64,000 nucleotides of DNA from Pohlia nutans (Eukaryota > Streptophyta > Bryopsida > Bryales > Mniaceae): contig CM040085.1 in assembly GCA_022496805.1 (NCBI GenBank), positions 20,923,811 through 20,987,810 on the forward strand. The letters are read 5' to 3'. The notes beneath the pieces are model-generated. The model was not told where the DNA came from, did not search any database, and saw only the letters and a list, made by a program, of their open reading frames with translations. Shown here piece after piece: positions 52,286-63,437 of this stretch (its first letter is position 1; each line of letters starts with the position of its first letter). The position numbers and the translations under genes are program-made.

Positions 52286-52610
52286 TGGGAAGAGGCAGAG
52301 ATCTCAACGACATTGAAAGAAATTGGAAGAAAGAGGAGCTCCTCACTCCGCCATGATCACCACGATCGTTGCGAGCCAGATTGCCTACGCCATTACGATG
52401 AGTGCGCATTATTGATTGATGATGGTTATAGTGGCAAGAACAACAACAACAACAACAATTCTTAAGCTGCCCGCTTCATCATCACATTCTTGAGCAAGCT
52501 CGTGAAGAGGGGGACTCGGATTCAAGCACTGCGATTAGTGAGTTCGTGGGCGGGCGGAGTCTTTGAATTGGTCTTCAGCTCGTGTTGATTTTGTGGGAGC
52601 AGGAGGCGCC

Positions 52611-55600
52611 ATGTATTCGGACGACTCGGGGTCGGAGGACGACTCGTACAGCAACAGCGATGACGAGGAGACGGAGGCGCAGGAGGAAAAAATTGCAGAG
52701 GGGATCCGCAACGGGAGCTTGGTGGTGAAGAACGGCGACGGCACGTACAAGTGCCCGCTGTCGCCCGGCCGCAAGAAGCAGAGCTACAAGTACCGGGAGC
52801 TGCTGGCGCACGCCACGCAGATTGCGAGCGGGAAGAAAGGGCCGGAGAAGGTGGGCGGCCATCGCGCTCTCAAGGCATTCCTGCTCGCAGAATTGGGCGA
52901 CAAGCCCATGGTGGCGCAGGCCGAGCGCGTCTTGTACCTGGAGCAGCCCGTGCCCACGCGCGACGCCACCGCCACTCGCCTCCTGGCCCCCTGGATGGGC
53001 ATCCTTGTCAACATTGACAACTCTCGCACCAACGACAAAGGGTTTCGCCTCGCCGCTGGCGCTGCCGACATTAAGGAAAAATTCAAGGTCTGCGCTGTCT
53101 TCATATGCTCTCTCTCTCGCCGTCTGCATGCATGTTTGAGTCACATTGTTTTGGTTTGTCATAATCTTTGGATATACGGACATGGTCTCAGCTTGTGTCT
53201 TGTTTGGTTCTGCTTGAGAGCTTCTTTCTGCTACTATTCGTCTGTGTGTGTGTGTGTGTGTGTTCATGGCTGGAGCATTGTGTTTGAGCTTTGATGTTCT
53301 GTTTTTTTCTTGGCTTTGGTTTCTGAGACGCAATCTGCACTTAGGTTTTGGTCCAGTGTGCAGTGCAACTTATGTTCTTCTCAATCTTGCCCTGTGCATG
53401 CATGGTTGAGTCCAGTGATTTTTTTCCATTTTTCAAGTGAGTCCTATTGGTGATTTGAAAATTGAAACTTGAAAAATAGAAAGCATTTTTTTGGTGATTT
53501 TCAAAAAAAAAAAAAAACTGCAAATACATAGCTTTCTATAGAATTGTTGGCTATACACACCATTGATATGGGAGGATTATGGCGATATACTCTAGTTTTT
53601 TACCCAAATTTTCTTATAGCAACATAGCAAGCCCATTTTTCAAACAGCAAGTTGGCGATATATAGCCACAAAAAAATTCGCTGCTCACTTGAGTCACATT
53701 CTGTTCTGTTATGACCTTGTTTTGGCTTTGCTTTCTAAAATGCAATTTGCACTCGGGTTTTGGTTCAGGAGTATAACCCAGAGAGAGTGGACGTCTTTCA
53801 TGACTATCGTGGACACCAAGGCACGGCACTTTTGACGTTTAAGAATGACATTCACGGTCTGGAGGATGCCCAAGCATTTGCACAAAGTTTTGCGCACATG
53901 AATCGCGGGAGTAAAGAGTGGTGGGATGAAAAGCGTCCTGACAGTCAAGATTTGTATGGATGGCAAGCAACCGAAGAGGTAGACATTTCTTTGATCGTGA
54001 CTATCACTTTTCTGGTGACCGTTCTAACGCATCAGGCACCACGAGATTTGAGCTGGGACTGATGCACAGTGAGTGATGTCGTGCAGGACTTGACAGCGAA
54101 TTTGGGTCAATTGACAGCGCATTTGAAGAAGTTTTGCGACTTGAAGTCTCTCAAAGATATGGTCGAGGAGAAAGAAAGACTAAACAAGCAGATTGTTGAT
54201 GACTTGGTCAAAACCGTTGATCAAAAGAATGATTTGGTGGCAGCTTCGCGCCATCAGTTTGTGGTTCTGCGCAATATGGTGCATGAGGTCGATTCATTAC
54301 GTGTGAAGGCAGAGGAGGATAAGAAGAATATGGAGGAACAGCACAAGCGAGGTAAGTTGAAGTGTGAGCCTTTTCGACAATATGGCAGGCACTTTCATCC
54401 ACGAGTTTTTTGTTTTTGTTTTTTTTTGCTTCGGATTAAAGATTGCTCTTGTATTTATAATCAATGCAGATTTAGAAGCGATGCAGTTGCAAGTGCAAGC
54501 TAAAGAGGCAGTACACACTGAGAGAGTACTGGCACACCAGATGGCACTAACAAACAAGTTGCGGGAGGTTGAGAGCCGTTGTGAAGCGATGAAGCAAGCA
54601 GAGGTGCAAATGAGGCAAAAGAATGAAGCTGAGCGTCAACAGTTCGAGCGGGAAAAGCAGATTGTAATTCCACTCGTTTGATTTTACCTTTCTACCTTTG
54701 AATTTTTACTAGTTTGCAATGTTTGTGCTGGTTCTGTTGCTTAGAATTTGATTGAACGTGCAAGCTTATGCTGTCCATCCGACTTCTGTGGCCAGGCTCA
54801 AAGACAGCTAGAAGAGCTCAGCAGGAAGGCGGAGTTGCATGCAGCTATTCAATGCAAGCAGCACGACGAACAGAAAATGATAATTAAAAAGCACGAGGTG
54901 ATTCATATTCTTTTTAATTGAAGTTCGTGGAGATTTTCTGTTTCCACAATGTCTTGCTTCATATGTGCTCATGAGTAGGTCCTATATAGACTTCCTTTTG
55001 TTTTTAACCAACACATGCAATGTTCTTCACTGATTCCGGTGATATAAAATTTGGTCAAAATCTGAATTATATTTTTCACAATAGGATTGATTGAATTTGT
55101 CATTTTGAAACCATGAGTCATCGAACCTCACAAGTGTGATCCTGGTCATCGAACCTCACAAACTGTGTGATCCTGGTTTATCTAGGGTGAGAACAAGGCG
55201 TTGGAGATGGCCGTCCAGGATCAGAAGAAGAAGTTGATGGAGCGACAACAGCTTGAGCTTCAGAAGCAACACGTGAAAGAAATGTTGGAAATTGAAAAAT
55301 CAAACGAAACGGACAAGGAAAGAATTGCCGAGCTTGAAGAAGAGCAGGAGATGCTACAAGACACGGTCAATGCTCTCTCCCAGAAAGAGCGAAATGCAAA
55401 TGACCTCCTGGAGGATGCGAGAAAAGTTGCTGTCACGGTGAGCTACTGCTGTTTTCTTTGCATATGTTTCACAAGCCTTCTTCAGCACTCCAGCTGTTTA
55501 CTTTGTTAAACTTTGATACTGTATCAGGTGCTGGACACGTATGGATCGGCGAACAAAATTGGCAACAAGTTGATGGGAACGATCGACAAAGGGCCATGGG

Positions 55601-56583
55601 AAGCTGTTTGCAAGGAGAAGTTCAAGTATCATCCAGACGGATGGGAGGTGAAGATGACCACGATTATTTCAGAGTGGGAAACTCGCATAGGGGATCAAGA
55701 GTATCACCCTTACAAGATGCTGAAACTTGATGAACAAGGGAACAAGATGGAGGTATTAAACAAAGCTGTGAATGTCTTTTGGTACATTGAAACTGGTGTC
55801 GTCTTCCTCATTCGAGGTGCATGTCTCTTTAAGAATGCTAACATATAGAGAATGCTATTTGCGTCACTTTAAGCATCGTAACATATGTACGGAGTGTGCT
55901 TTCATTGGGAGACCAGTAAAAAAAATCACTTCTAGTACAAGAATCAAATCTGTTGTGATCAAATTTTGATGCGATTTCTAACTGAGAGGTTGTAGACCAC
56001 TAAAAGCGACAGTAGGACAACCCCCTTTCCATTCAATGAGTGGCCATAGACATTTAGTCAAGCCTTGTGTACACCATTTGCTACTAAGTGTATAAATAGA
56101 TGAGTTGCTATCGGTAACAGAGATCAGTACAGGTCCTTAAGGGTTTTAGAATCCTCTACCTGGTTGGGAGTGACTGATCTATCCTATCCTCTCTTTGCTT
56201 TCTCTGAGTGTCTACAGAGCATGAAGTAACTAGTTTGCTTGCAAATCCTCACGGGATGATTTGGTGCTGTGGTCACCTTTGAACTTTGAAGTTCATTAAC
56301 AAGAGATTTTGAAATTTTGGTGCAGCGAATTATAAACGAGGACGACGAGTTCATAAAGAAGTTGAAGCAGGAACTAGGAGCAGAGGTGTTGCAAACTGTA
56401 GCAACTGCTTTCTTTGAGATTGAGGAGTACAATGCCAGTGGACGATACCCCATGTATGTGGCCTGGAACTTCCAGAAGAAGGAGCGGGTTCAGCTGAAAG
56501 ACCTTTTACTGTACCTCAAGGATTTGCTTGATGCAGCGGGGAAGCAGGGCAAAGCTAAGAAGAAGCGTGCCCGAGCCTACTGA
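52611..56583 (+). CDS. XS/XH-domain RNA-directed DNA methylation factor (FDM/IDN2-type)
   Basis: This plant-specific protein belongs to the SGS3/IDN2/FDM family, which binds double-stranded RNA through the XS domain and acts in small-RNA-directed DNA methylation. Eight exons, 52611-53087, 53769-53978, 54087-54351, 54470-54663, 54796-54897, 55186-55437, 55528-55752 and 56326-56583, join in frame to 660 aa. An acidic N-terminus (MYSDDSGSEDDSYSNSDDEE) precedes a zf-XS-like block (about 44-88), where YKCPLSPGRKK keeps the first cysteine (48) but has serine at 51 in place of the second; the histidines in LLAHA and GGHRALKAFL remain. The XS domain (about 125-230) contains WMGILVNID, then VFHDYRGHQGTALLTF, then DLYGWQA. 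A long coiled coil (about 240-500) precedes the XH domain (about 505-650: IGNKLMGTIDKGPWEAVCKE, then EWHP-like YHPYKM, then INEDDEFIKKLKQELGAEV, then EYNASGRYP). It is closer to FDM/IDN2 than to SGS3, which lacks the XH domain. Confidence 0.95.
53242..53262 (+). repeat. TG microsatellite in FDM intron 1
   Basis: About ten TG units in a row lie inside the first intron. Confidence 0.9.
53305..53768 (+). repeat. Duplicated 3' splice region in FDM intron 1
   Basis: The 47 bases ending at the real acceptor (53722-53768) are closely repeated at 53311-53357: both have TTGGCTTTG, TTTCT, GCAAT, TGCACT and GGTTTTGGT followed by CAG. The upstream copy ends in GGTCCAG and could serve as a decoy acceptor. 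The real one is fixed by the protein frame (FK joined to EYNPERVDVF). Confidence 0.65.
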
Positions 56584-59500
56584 TGTTCTATGCTTTTTTG
56601 TCTAGCATTCATTTTGACAATTCTCTACATCTGATGAACTAAATACATACTCCTCTTTCAGGACCAGATACTTTTCAGAACCTCGTCATAAATGCTTATT
56701 AAATTTATTAACCGTTTTCGTAACTGTACCTTAATACGAAAACAATTACTCCACTTGGTTGTTAATCTGTAACTTTTTTGAGCAGAGGCAATTATCAGGA
56801 AAGGCATAAATGTCATTTTGTCACGACAGCCTACCACAAACTTCCTAAATTACGCACTTCGGACATGAGGCGTTGATGAATTCTACAAGTTTAGGAGAGC
56901 TATCACCGATCTTCATGTGTTACTATAATCTTATGGTGTACTACGTTTTGATTAGTATATTTAGCTTTTGTATATAATGGACTGCATGAACGGTATACAT
57001 AATGCTCAGTTGAGTACTCATTGCAACTATGTTAACTGCTTGGGAGTGAGAGCGTTAAATTTTTGTGCAATGTGATCTCTCATGAAAGTTCCCTCTTGAT
57101 TCCAGACACAACTTAGCATTATGTCCTAAAACTTTCTCAAGCCTCTTTGCTCTTGAAGGATATCTAGTCCAGGCGGACATACTCATGCGGTTGCTTTGAC
57201 AACACTTTTGCACCAACTGCAAATCCACACACTCAATTCCACACGCTCAATTTTTCAGAAACCCAAAAACATAAAACACCGTCAAATCACAACCCCATTT
57301 GGTCTTCTCATGGCTGTCAATTTCTTGCAACTAAATAGCCCCCGAAGCCCCTTGTTAATTTCAAGATGCTCTGGCCCAGTTTCGTATCTCTAATAGTAGC
57401 GTTTTCGTAAAAGGGAAAATTTGTTCAGAGTAATGTGTACTAAGTTATGGCAGCTTCGGACTGAGCCAAACTCAATAGAAAATCTCAATAACTGAATGAT
57501 ACAAATCTCTTCAACGTCAAACCTTAAATATCTCTCTTCATCTCGAAATTTCCTTTCCCGTTCTTACTGACCAAGGGCTCTTCAACAGTGCAGCTCCCTT
57601 TCCACGAAAACTGTTTACACAACATAATCATGAACATCAAACCCTAAAAATCTCAACTCTCTCGCTCCAGGACTCCGCAACAAATAGTTTTATGTCAGTT
57701 AACCCTTAAGTTCCTGAGGGTTTTTGCTACAAACTAAATGTGTTATAATATGTGTTATTTATGAATTTTTTGAAATTTGTAAAATATGAAATTTGTGATG
57801 TGTAATCTCTAAATTTCATCTATATGGTTGAATATTATCAAAACCATTTAGATTTTTTATAAATAAATTTTAAAAGATGAACTTTGAATATTCATAAAAA
57901 ATACATTATTCAATATTTTATGTTGAATTAAATTATTATTAATTAAAGTAAAAATGTTCATCACATGGATAGAAGTTGCCAAGATTTAGAGTTTATAATT
58001 TGTTTAAATGTCAATTTAAACAACACTACATAAGAATAGTATAGAATTAATAATTTAAATGAAACAAATTCCAATGGGTATTTAAGCATCTTATTAACCT
58101 TGTGCTTTTAGCCAATCATACCAAAATTCAAAGATAAATAATTAATTTTGTATTTCTTTTTTAATTTTGGAAGTTTATTAGTTAGATATTATATATATAA
58201 TTGTATATGATGAATTTTAGGAATCCGTTTGCATAGATTTGATTTAAAATTCATAATTTATAATCTATCTTTGTACGTCCATACAAAATATATACTTTAT
58301 CATGCATTTTTTCACACATTTACAAATTTGATACTTTTGTAGATTGTTCCAACATCTTCACCACCCAACGTTCTTTATTTTTTCTGAATTTTTATGAACA
58401 CGTTTTTAGTGATCCAATGACATATTCTTATAGGAAATTTGATTCTAAATAGTTTAGGCCCAAGAAACACTCAATTTGGACACTCCTAGCTCATTTTACA
58501 ACAATTTCTATTTTTGGAACGACCACTTTTAGGTCGCCTCGGCACTTAAGGGTTAATCACTTTCACAAAATTTTATTAATTTTTGATGAAGGAATTATGT
58601 TGGGGGTGTATTTTTTGGTTTAAAAAAAATTCAAGTCACAATATTTAGTACATCCTTGTTTTTGAAATACTAGGGTGCAATGTCACAAGCATAGTAATAC
58701 ACAAATGCACTCATTTTGAACATGTTAAATTTGTAACGATTTTTGTGAAGGTGCATTTACATGTTAATTTCAGAACTTATTATTTTAGGTACTTAAAAAA
58801 TAGAACACTACTATTACAATTAAAAGATTTAGGGATGAAAATGCAAAACAATGATTTCAATAACTTAACATACATGGTTTTTGTTTTTCATTCTTTGTGT
58901 ATGTTCACTTGTTCGTTGTTTATTCAATGGGTGAAAGCAAGGTAAAGTGAACCACTAATTTACACTATGAAGATCCAACAATGCAGGGTTCAAAAATGCA
59001 TATTAAATTTGAAATTTTTGAATTCTTCTTTTCCAAGAAAGTAGTATATGTATTGTTTTACAAAGTCAAACAATTTTTTGGAAAAAATTATCTTCAAATG
59101 AATTTATATATGTCTATACAATTTGAAAAAGTAGCACAAATTGAAAAAGAATTTGGTGACAATCAAGAAAGTTTGCAAGAAATAGGCTAAAAGTGCATTA
59201 AATTATTTTATTATTTATTTTTCTTCTATATGGAGCCCTCAACATCATCATGAACTTCAAGAATATTAAAAATCAAATCAAATTGAAAATACTTAACGTC
59301 ATCAAATTTGTGTTTGAAACTAGATTTAGACATCTTTTTCAAACACTACTTTTAGTAAACTTTTTTGAAGATATTCTTTTGAAACTTTGGATTTAAGTAT
59401 ATAGAACATCAACAAAGGGCTCCATGAAGAAAAAAACCAAAATAAAAGATAATTTGGTATAATTTTATAGCCTTTGGCAAAAAAAAACGGATTTCAGCAT

Positions 59501-60202
59501 AGCGGCGCAACTTTTTGGTACAAAATACCATGCTTTCACCCCAACTACTTGATTAATTGTCTAAAGCCAGGTTAGCAAGACTAAAAGAACTATATATAAG
59601 TGTTCAAAATGTTAATTCTTCATTGTCGGCACTTTGTTTGCCCACTTGTTTTGTGTGCTGATGATGCGAACTGAAGATGTTTTTAGAGAGTAGTCTCGGT
59701 AGACTTGACCTTCATCAAACTTACTGTATTCTCCTTGGCTCCCATGTAAGAATGAAAATTTTCATAATTCAAAAAACACATTCAAAAGTACTCCAAAACA
59801 CTCCAAACACTACCCATACCTTGGAATCACCCGGAGGTGGTACGGGAAAGAATTTCCCATGCGCTTGCTATACTATCATTGATTGTAGCAAACTTTTTTA
59901 CAAATTATAACTCATTGATTGTAGCACATTATAATGCGCTATTGTAGGTCACGTCCTGGTTGGGCATCAATGATCATACATTTTTTTCCGATAAGTTACA
60001 GTGAAGCGGCCAGATAAAAGGATCACCTTCAGGTCTTGTTAATCTCAACAATCCCATGTGAGGGAGCCAACATCGTAACTGAGATTGTTTGGTGCCTGGA
60101 AATTCTTGCTACCAGACTTCAATATAGAAGTAACTAGTTGACGGCGTGTATAATCAATTAGTGCAAGTAAGTGTAACACACTTACTTTCAATGGTGTCTT
60201 TA

Positions 60203-60480
60203 TTCTTGACTAAATTATATTTAGTATCCCGTATAGTATACAAAACAACATGCAACATGTTGCGTGATTCAAGGTAACATTTAATACAAATATTGTAATT
60301 TTTACTTTTTTTCCTTTAAGAGAATCAATTTGCAATAATTAGAGCTTTAATTACACTTTGGCATAATTTTGCTCTATATAAGTCTAACTCTGAGTCTCAG
60401 GGGACCTTGTTTCTTGATTGTTGAAAGTGGCTGTGGCCAAGAAATCCAGTCTTGAACTCGGCCTTTCATCTTCATAAAGA
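60203..60480 (+). repeat. P450-upstream module, copy A
   Basis: It starts ATTCTTGACTAAATTATAT and passes through GCATAATTTTGCTCTATATA (a TATA-like box at 60374) and GTGGCCAAGAAATCCAGTC to CGGCCTTTCATCTTC. The left half recurs at 61469-61640, and the right half at 62742-62860 and in part at 62535-62600. Confidence 0.7.
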
Positions 60481-61468
60481 TAGTGTCAATTTTTTTGTAT
60501 TCAACAACAGGCTCAGGGAGTGCACTATTCGTTAAAGCCAGGAATCACGTGCATGCATCCCCTTTATTAAAACACCCCTGTATACATTTTTTTGGGTGCT
60601 AAAATCAAGCAATATATGTATAAATCTCACAGCTTCAAAATACATTTTGATAAGTATACAGGGGCTAAAAATGAGACATTTATCTCCAGGCCCCATGTAT
60701 ATCTATTTCCCGCTCGATTGCAATATGTCTCTCATACATACTTGTTTTGAATAATACCCCTCTTGTGCACGCACGTGTATATTTACAGTACTTAAAGAGT
60801 GCACTCCTTGGGATAACATGGCTGGTTAAATCGCGGAAATATAGCAAGCGAGTGAGGATGCAACCTCACTTACAAAATGTAAGGTTACATGTAAATAAGA
60901 CTTATTTTTGGTCAATAGATACTCAGATATGATTTATGAACCAAAGTGATTTTTTTTTCCTCAATTAAATTGTAATTTATATGAATTTTGAAAGTGAAAG
61001 TTAGTATCCGCATACACTATTTGTGCCATATATAGATGGTGCTTTTCAAAACATAAATTTAAACATGATGAACTGCATCTTAGACGCCCCAATTATGCCC
61101 ACTTGTAAAAGCCTTCTGATTGGATGACAAGCAATTGGTTTTAGATTCCTTGTGAATTACAAATAGTCAGATTTTAGGTTACTAGGGTGGTGATTGTTGA
61201 GGGCACCTAGCCACCTACAGGACCAAAATGGGGGGTGGGCGGTTTTAGATGCCTCCACCTTAGATTCTTGGAGTAGAGCTGTGCACGGTTGGATTTCAAA
61301 AAAAAAAAAAAAAAAGCATGAAATTGTGAACCATGACACCCATCCTACTAACCCATCCAATCCATCCGACTAGTCCGTCCTTATATTCCGTCCATGTTGT
61401 AAGTCTTTTGGGTATAAATTTTCAATTGTTGAAGAGGAATTTTGCCGACCCCGACGGCCGGGTACAAT

Positions 61469-61640
61469 ATTCTTGACTAAATTATATAGTATACAGGCAC
61501 CACCTAGATATCAACTTGTTGCATGAATCAAGGTAGCATTTAACACGACTATCACACTTTTTACTGCTTTTTTCATAAAGAAAATCAATGTGAAAATAAT
61601 TGTGATCTAGCTTTAATTCCTGAGTCTGAGGGAATTGCAG
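61469..61640 (+). repeat. P450-upstream module, copy B (left half)
   Basis: It shares ATTCTTGACTAAATTATAT, AGTATACA, TTGTTGCATGAATCAAGGTA-like text, GCATTTAA and CTTTAATT with copy A in the same order. It ends before the TATA-like box. Confidence 0.65.
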
Positions 61641-62124
61641 CGTGGCTCTGTATTTTATTCTCCTTGCAATTGATTTCTCAATTTGTGGAAGGAAGAAAGG
61701 AAGAAACTAAGAAAGAAAGAAAAGAAAGAAGAAAAGAGTGTGATGGTTTGATATGGATACCCCCTCCAAAAATAGTGTGATATTCGAGAAATATCTTTTT
61801 GGTAAGAAAAAGACATTGAAAAATTACAAAAATTAGAGGGTGTTATAGACACCATGGCTGCAACTATATACATGGTGTTAACCCTTAAACGTACCACTCC
61901 TTTGTAGGAAAGTCAAACTACACAATTTAGCCTTCAAGATTTATCAAAATATATTTTGTAATAATTTTTCATGCATGGAATTGAATGTTTCCTATGAGTC
62001 TTGAAATTTTCAGATTTTTTTGATTTAATACGGCCTTTTTAACAAATTTTTAAGTCAAATACTTCAAAAAATATTTTTTATTACAAAAAAGCTTTAAAAA
62101 ATTAATGTTTTTTTGGGAGCAGGT

Positions 62125-62345
62125 ACAAATTACAATGGAGAATCACATGATATGTTTTCCATAGAAATTTTTTATTTAAATTTTGAAATTCGAAAGGTGA
62201 ACATCCTATGTAGTGTAATTCAAACCTTGAGCTACAAAGCTTGCACAAGCAATAAAATACTCAATAATTGGAATTTTTAAGATTTGAAAAGTGGAGTACA
62301 AACTAGACTTAATAAACTTCATTTTCTTAGTTGGGTGTATTAGCA
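62125..62345 (+). repeat. Dispersed repeat related to 22420-22640
   Basis: This is the partner copy of the repeat described at 22420-22640, in the same orientation and followed by a TTTAGGGGTTAA word at 62410. Confidence 0.55.
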
Positions 62346-62529
62346 ACAAAAGTCATCTTCAAGATCAAAATTGGGTTTGACCAACAAACATCCAGAAACT
62401 GGATGCCTGGACGTTTAGGGGTTAAAGACCAAATTTCTAGCACACATATAATGAGTTAGACATAAGTCACACTACGTGAGACACGTAAAAGTGATACCCA
62501 CATCAGGCCATTTTTCAAAAAGGAAGCGG

Positions 62530-62930
62530 TGGCTATCAGTGGCCAAGAAATCTATGCAGTCTCTTGAGTACGTACGGCCTTCCATCTTCAAATCATGGCT
62601 CTCTCTGTTGCTGGTTTTCCTGCTTTCTACCCGTGTACATACGCTTGTTTCTCTCCTCACCAGCCACAACAGGGCTCTCATATTCGATAATTCTCTGTGT
62701 GTTTCCCTTAGTACCCTTCCAGTCTGTACAACTTACATTTGATTTGGCGTAATTTTGCTCTTTATAAGTCTAACATCGAGCTTGAATGTTTCTGGATTGT
62801 TGAAAGTGGATGTGGCCAAGAAGTCCATACACTCTTGAGCACGGCCTTTCATCTTCAAATCATGGCTTGTTTTCCTGCTTTCCATGTAACTACGCTTGTT
62901 TCTCTCCTCACCTGTCATACAGGGCATCTA
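62530..62930 (+). repeat. P450-upstream module, copies C and D
   Basis: Two units (about 62530-62665 and 62742-62925) share GTGGCCAAGAA, an ACGGCCTTNCATCTTCAAAT block, CATGGCT, TTTTCCTGCTTTC and ACGCTTGTTTCTCTCCTCAC in the same order. The second also has the GCGTAATTTTGCTCTTTATA start seen in copy A. They lie immediately upstream of the P450 exon. Confidence 0.75.
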
Positions 62931-63154
62931 GAAATGTGATCTGAGTAAAAAGGGAAATGCAAACAGATTCGCCGCAGACAGTATGAGACCCTGGGGTTAG
63001 TACTGCATGTTAAGATCCGTCTAGTTCCTAAGATTCAACCATTTGAAACGGAGAAAATGAACGATCTGTTGGAGGTTATACTAACAACAAAGTGAACAAC
63101 GGTTATGAATGATGTGAGTTGCAGGTGTTGGCAACGACGACGTTGGCGTTGGTC

Positions 63155-63437
63155 ATGATCATATGGCTGGTGAGGAGAAGAGCAAGTGGAAATAAGCTAC
63201 CGCCGGGGCCAACAGGGCTGCCTGTAGTAGGGTCGCTGCACTTGCTGGCGCCGTTGCCGCACCGGAGCATGGCAAAGCTGGCAATGCAGTATGGCCCTCT
63301 CATGTCCATCCGCCTGGGCCAAGCGCTCTACATCGTTGCCTCGTCGTCTGACGCCGCCCTGGAGTTTCTCCACAAACACGACGCCAATTTCTGCTCCCGG
63401 CCTCCCCACAGAGCTGGCCAACTTCTGTTTGGCCCAG
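63155..63437 (+). CDS. Cytochrome P450, N-terminal exon (partial)
   Basis: This is the beginning of an A-type plant cytochrome P450, an ER-anchored haem monooxygenase. Visible parts are the end of a hydrophobic anchor (LVMIIWLVRRR), the proline-rich hinge KLPPGPTGLPVVGSLHLL, then YGPLMSIRLGQ, then IVASSSDAALEFLHKHDANF and CSRPPHRAGQ. A donor site GGCCCAG|GTACTA at 63437/63438 is likely, because the frame beyond soon stops and does not continue the family. The first in-frame ATG is 63155. The anchor's open frame reaches back to an acceptor-like AG near 63124, so an upstream exon may carry the true start. The I-helix and haem-binding loop are not in the window. The substrate is unknown. Confidence 0.75.

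Larger units (their letters stand above)
51041..52610. promoter_or_regulatory. Shared divergent intergenic region of the Rab3GAP and FDM-type genes
   Basis: The two genes point away from each other, so this 1.57-kb segment probably holds both promoters. On the Rab3GAP side lies a pyrimidine-rich stretch (51340-51425) with repeated TTTCTTTCTGAGTTACTT-like text. On the FDM side lie a pair of direct repeats (51990-52085 and 52200-52285) and a CAA run (52437-52460). A fragment of the 36-kb MITE family is at 51540-51645. No transcription start is seen directly. Confidence 0.5.
56584..63118. other. Spacer between the FDM-type gene and the P450 gene
   Basis: After a short 3' UTR the stretch is AT-rich, especially 57.7-59.5 kb, with TTTAGGGGTTAA-type words near 57703, 58550, 61880 and 62413, a GAAA-rich microsatellite (61690-61740) and duplicated P450-leader modules (60.2-62.9 kb, listed separately). 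No gene is recognised. Confidence 0.6.

Noticed and set aside
52575..53333. Open frame of 252 codons on the minus strand opposite FDM exon 1.
   Set aside because: It is a shadow of the GC-rich sense exon, continues into intron microsatellite sequence and shows no domain.
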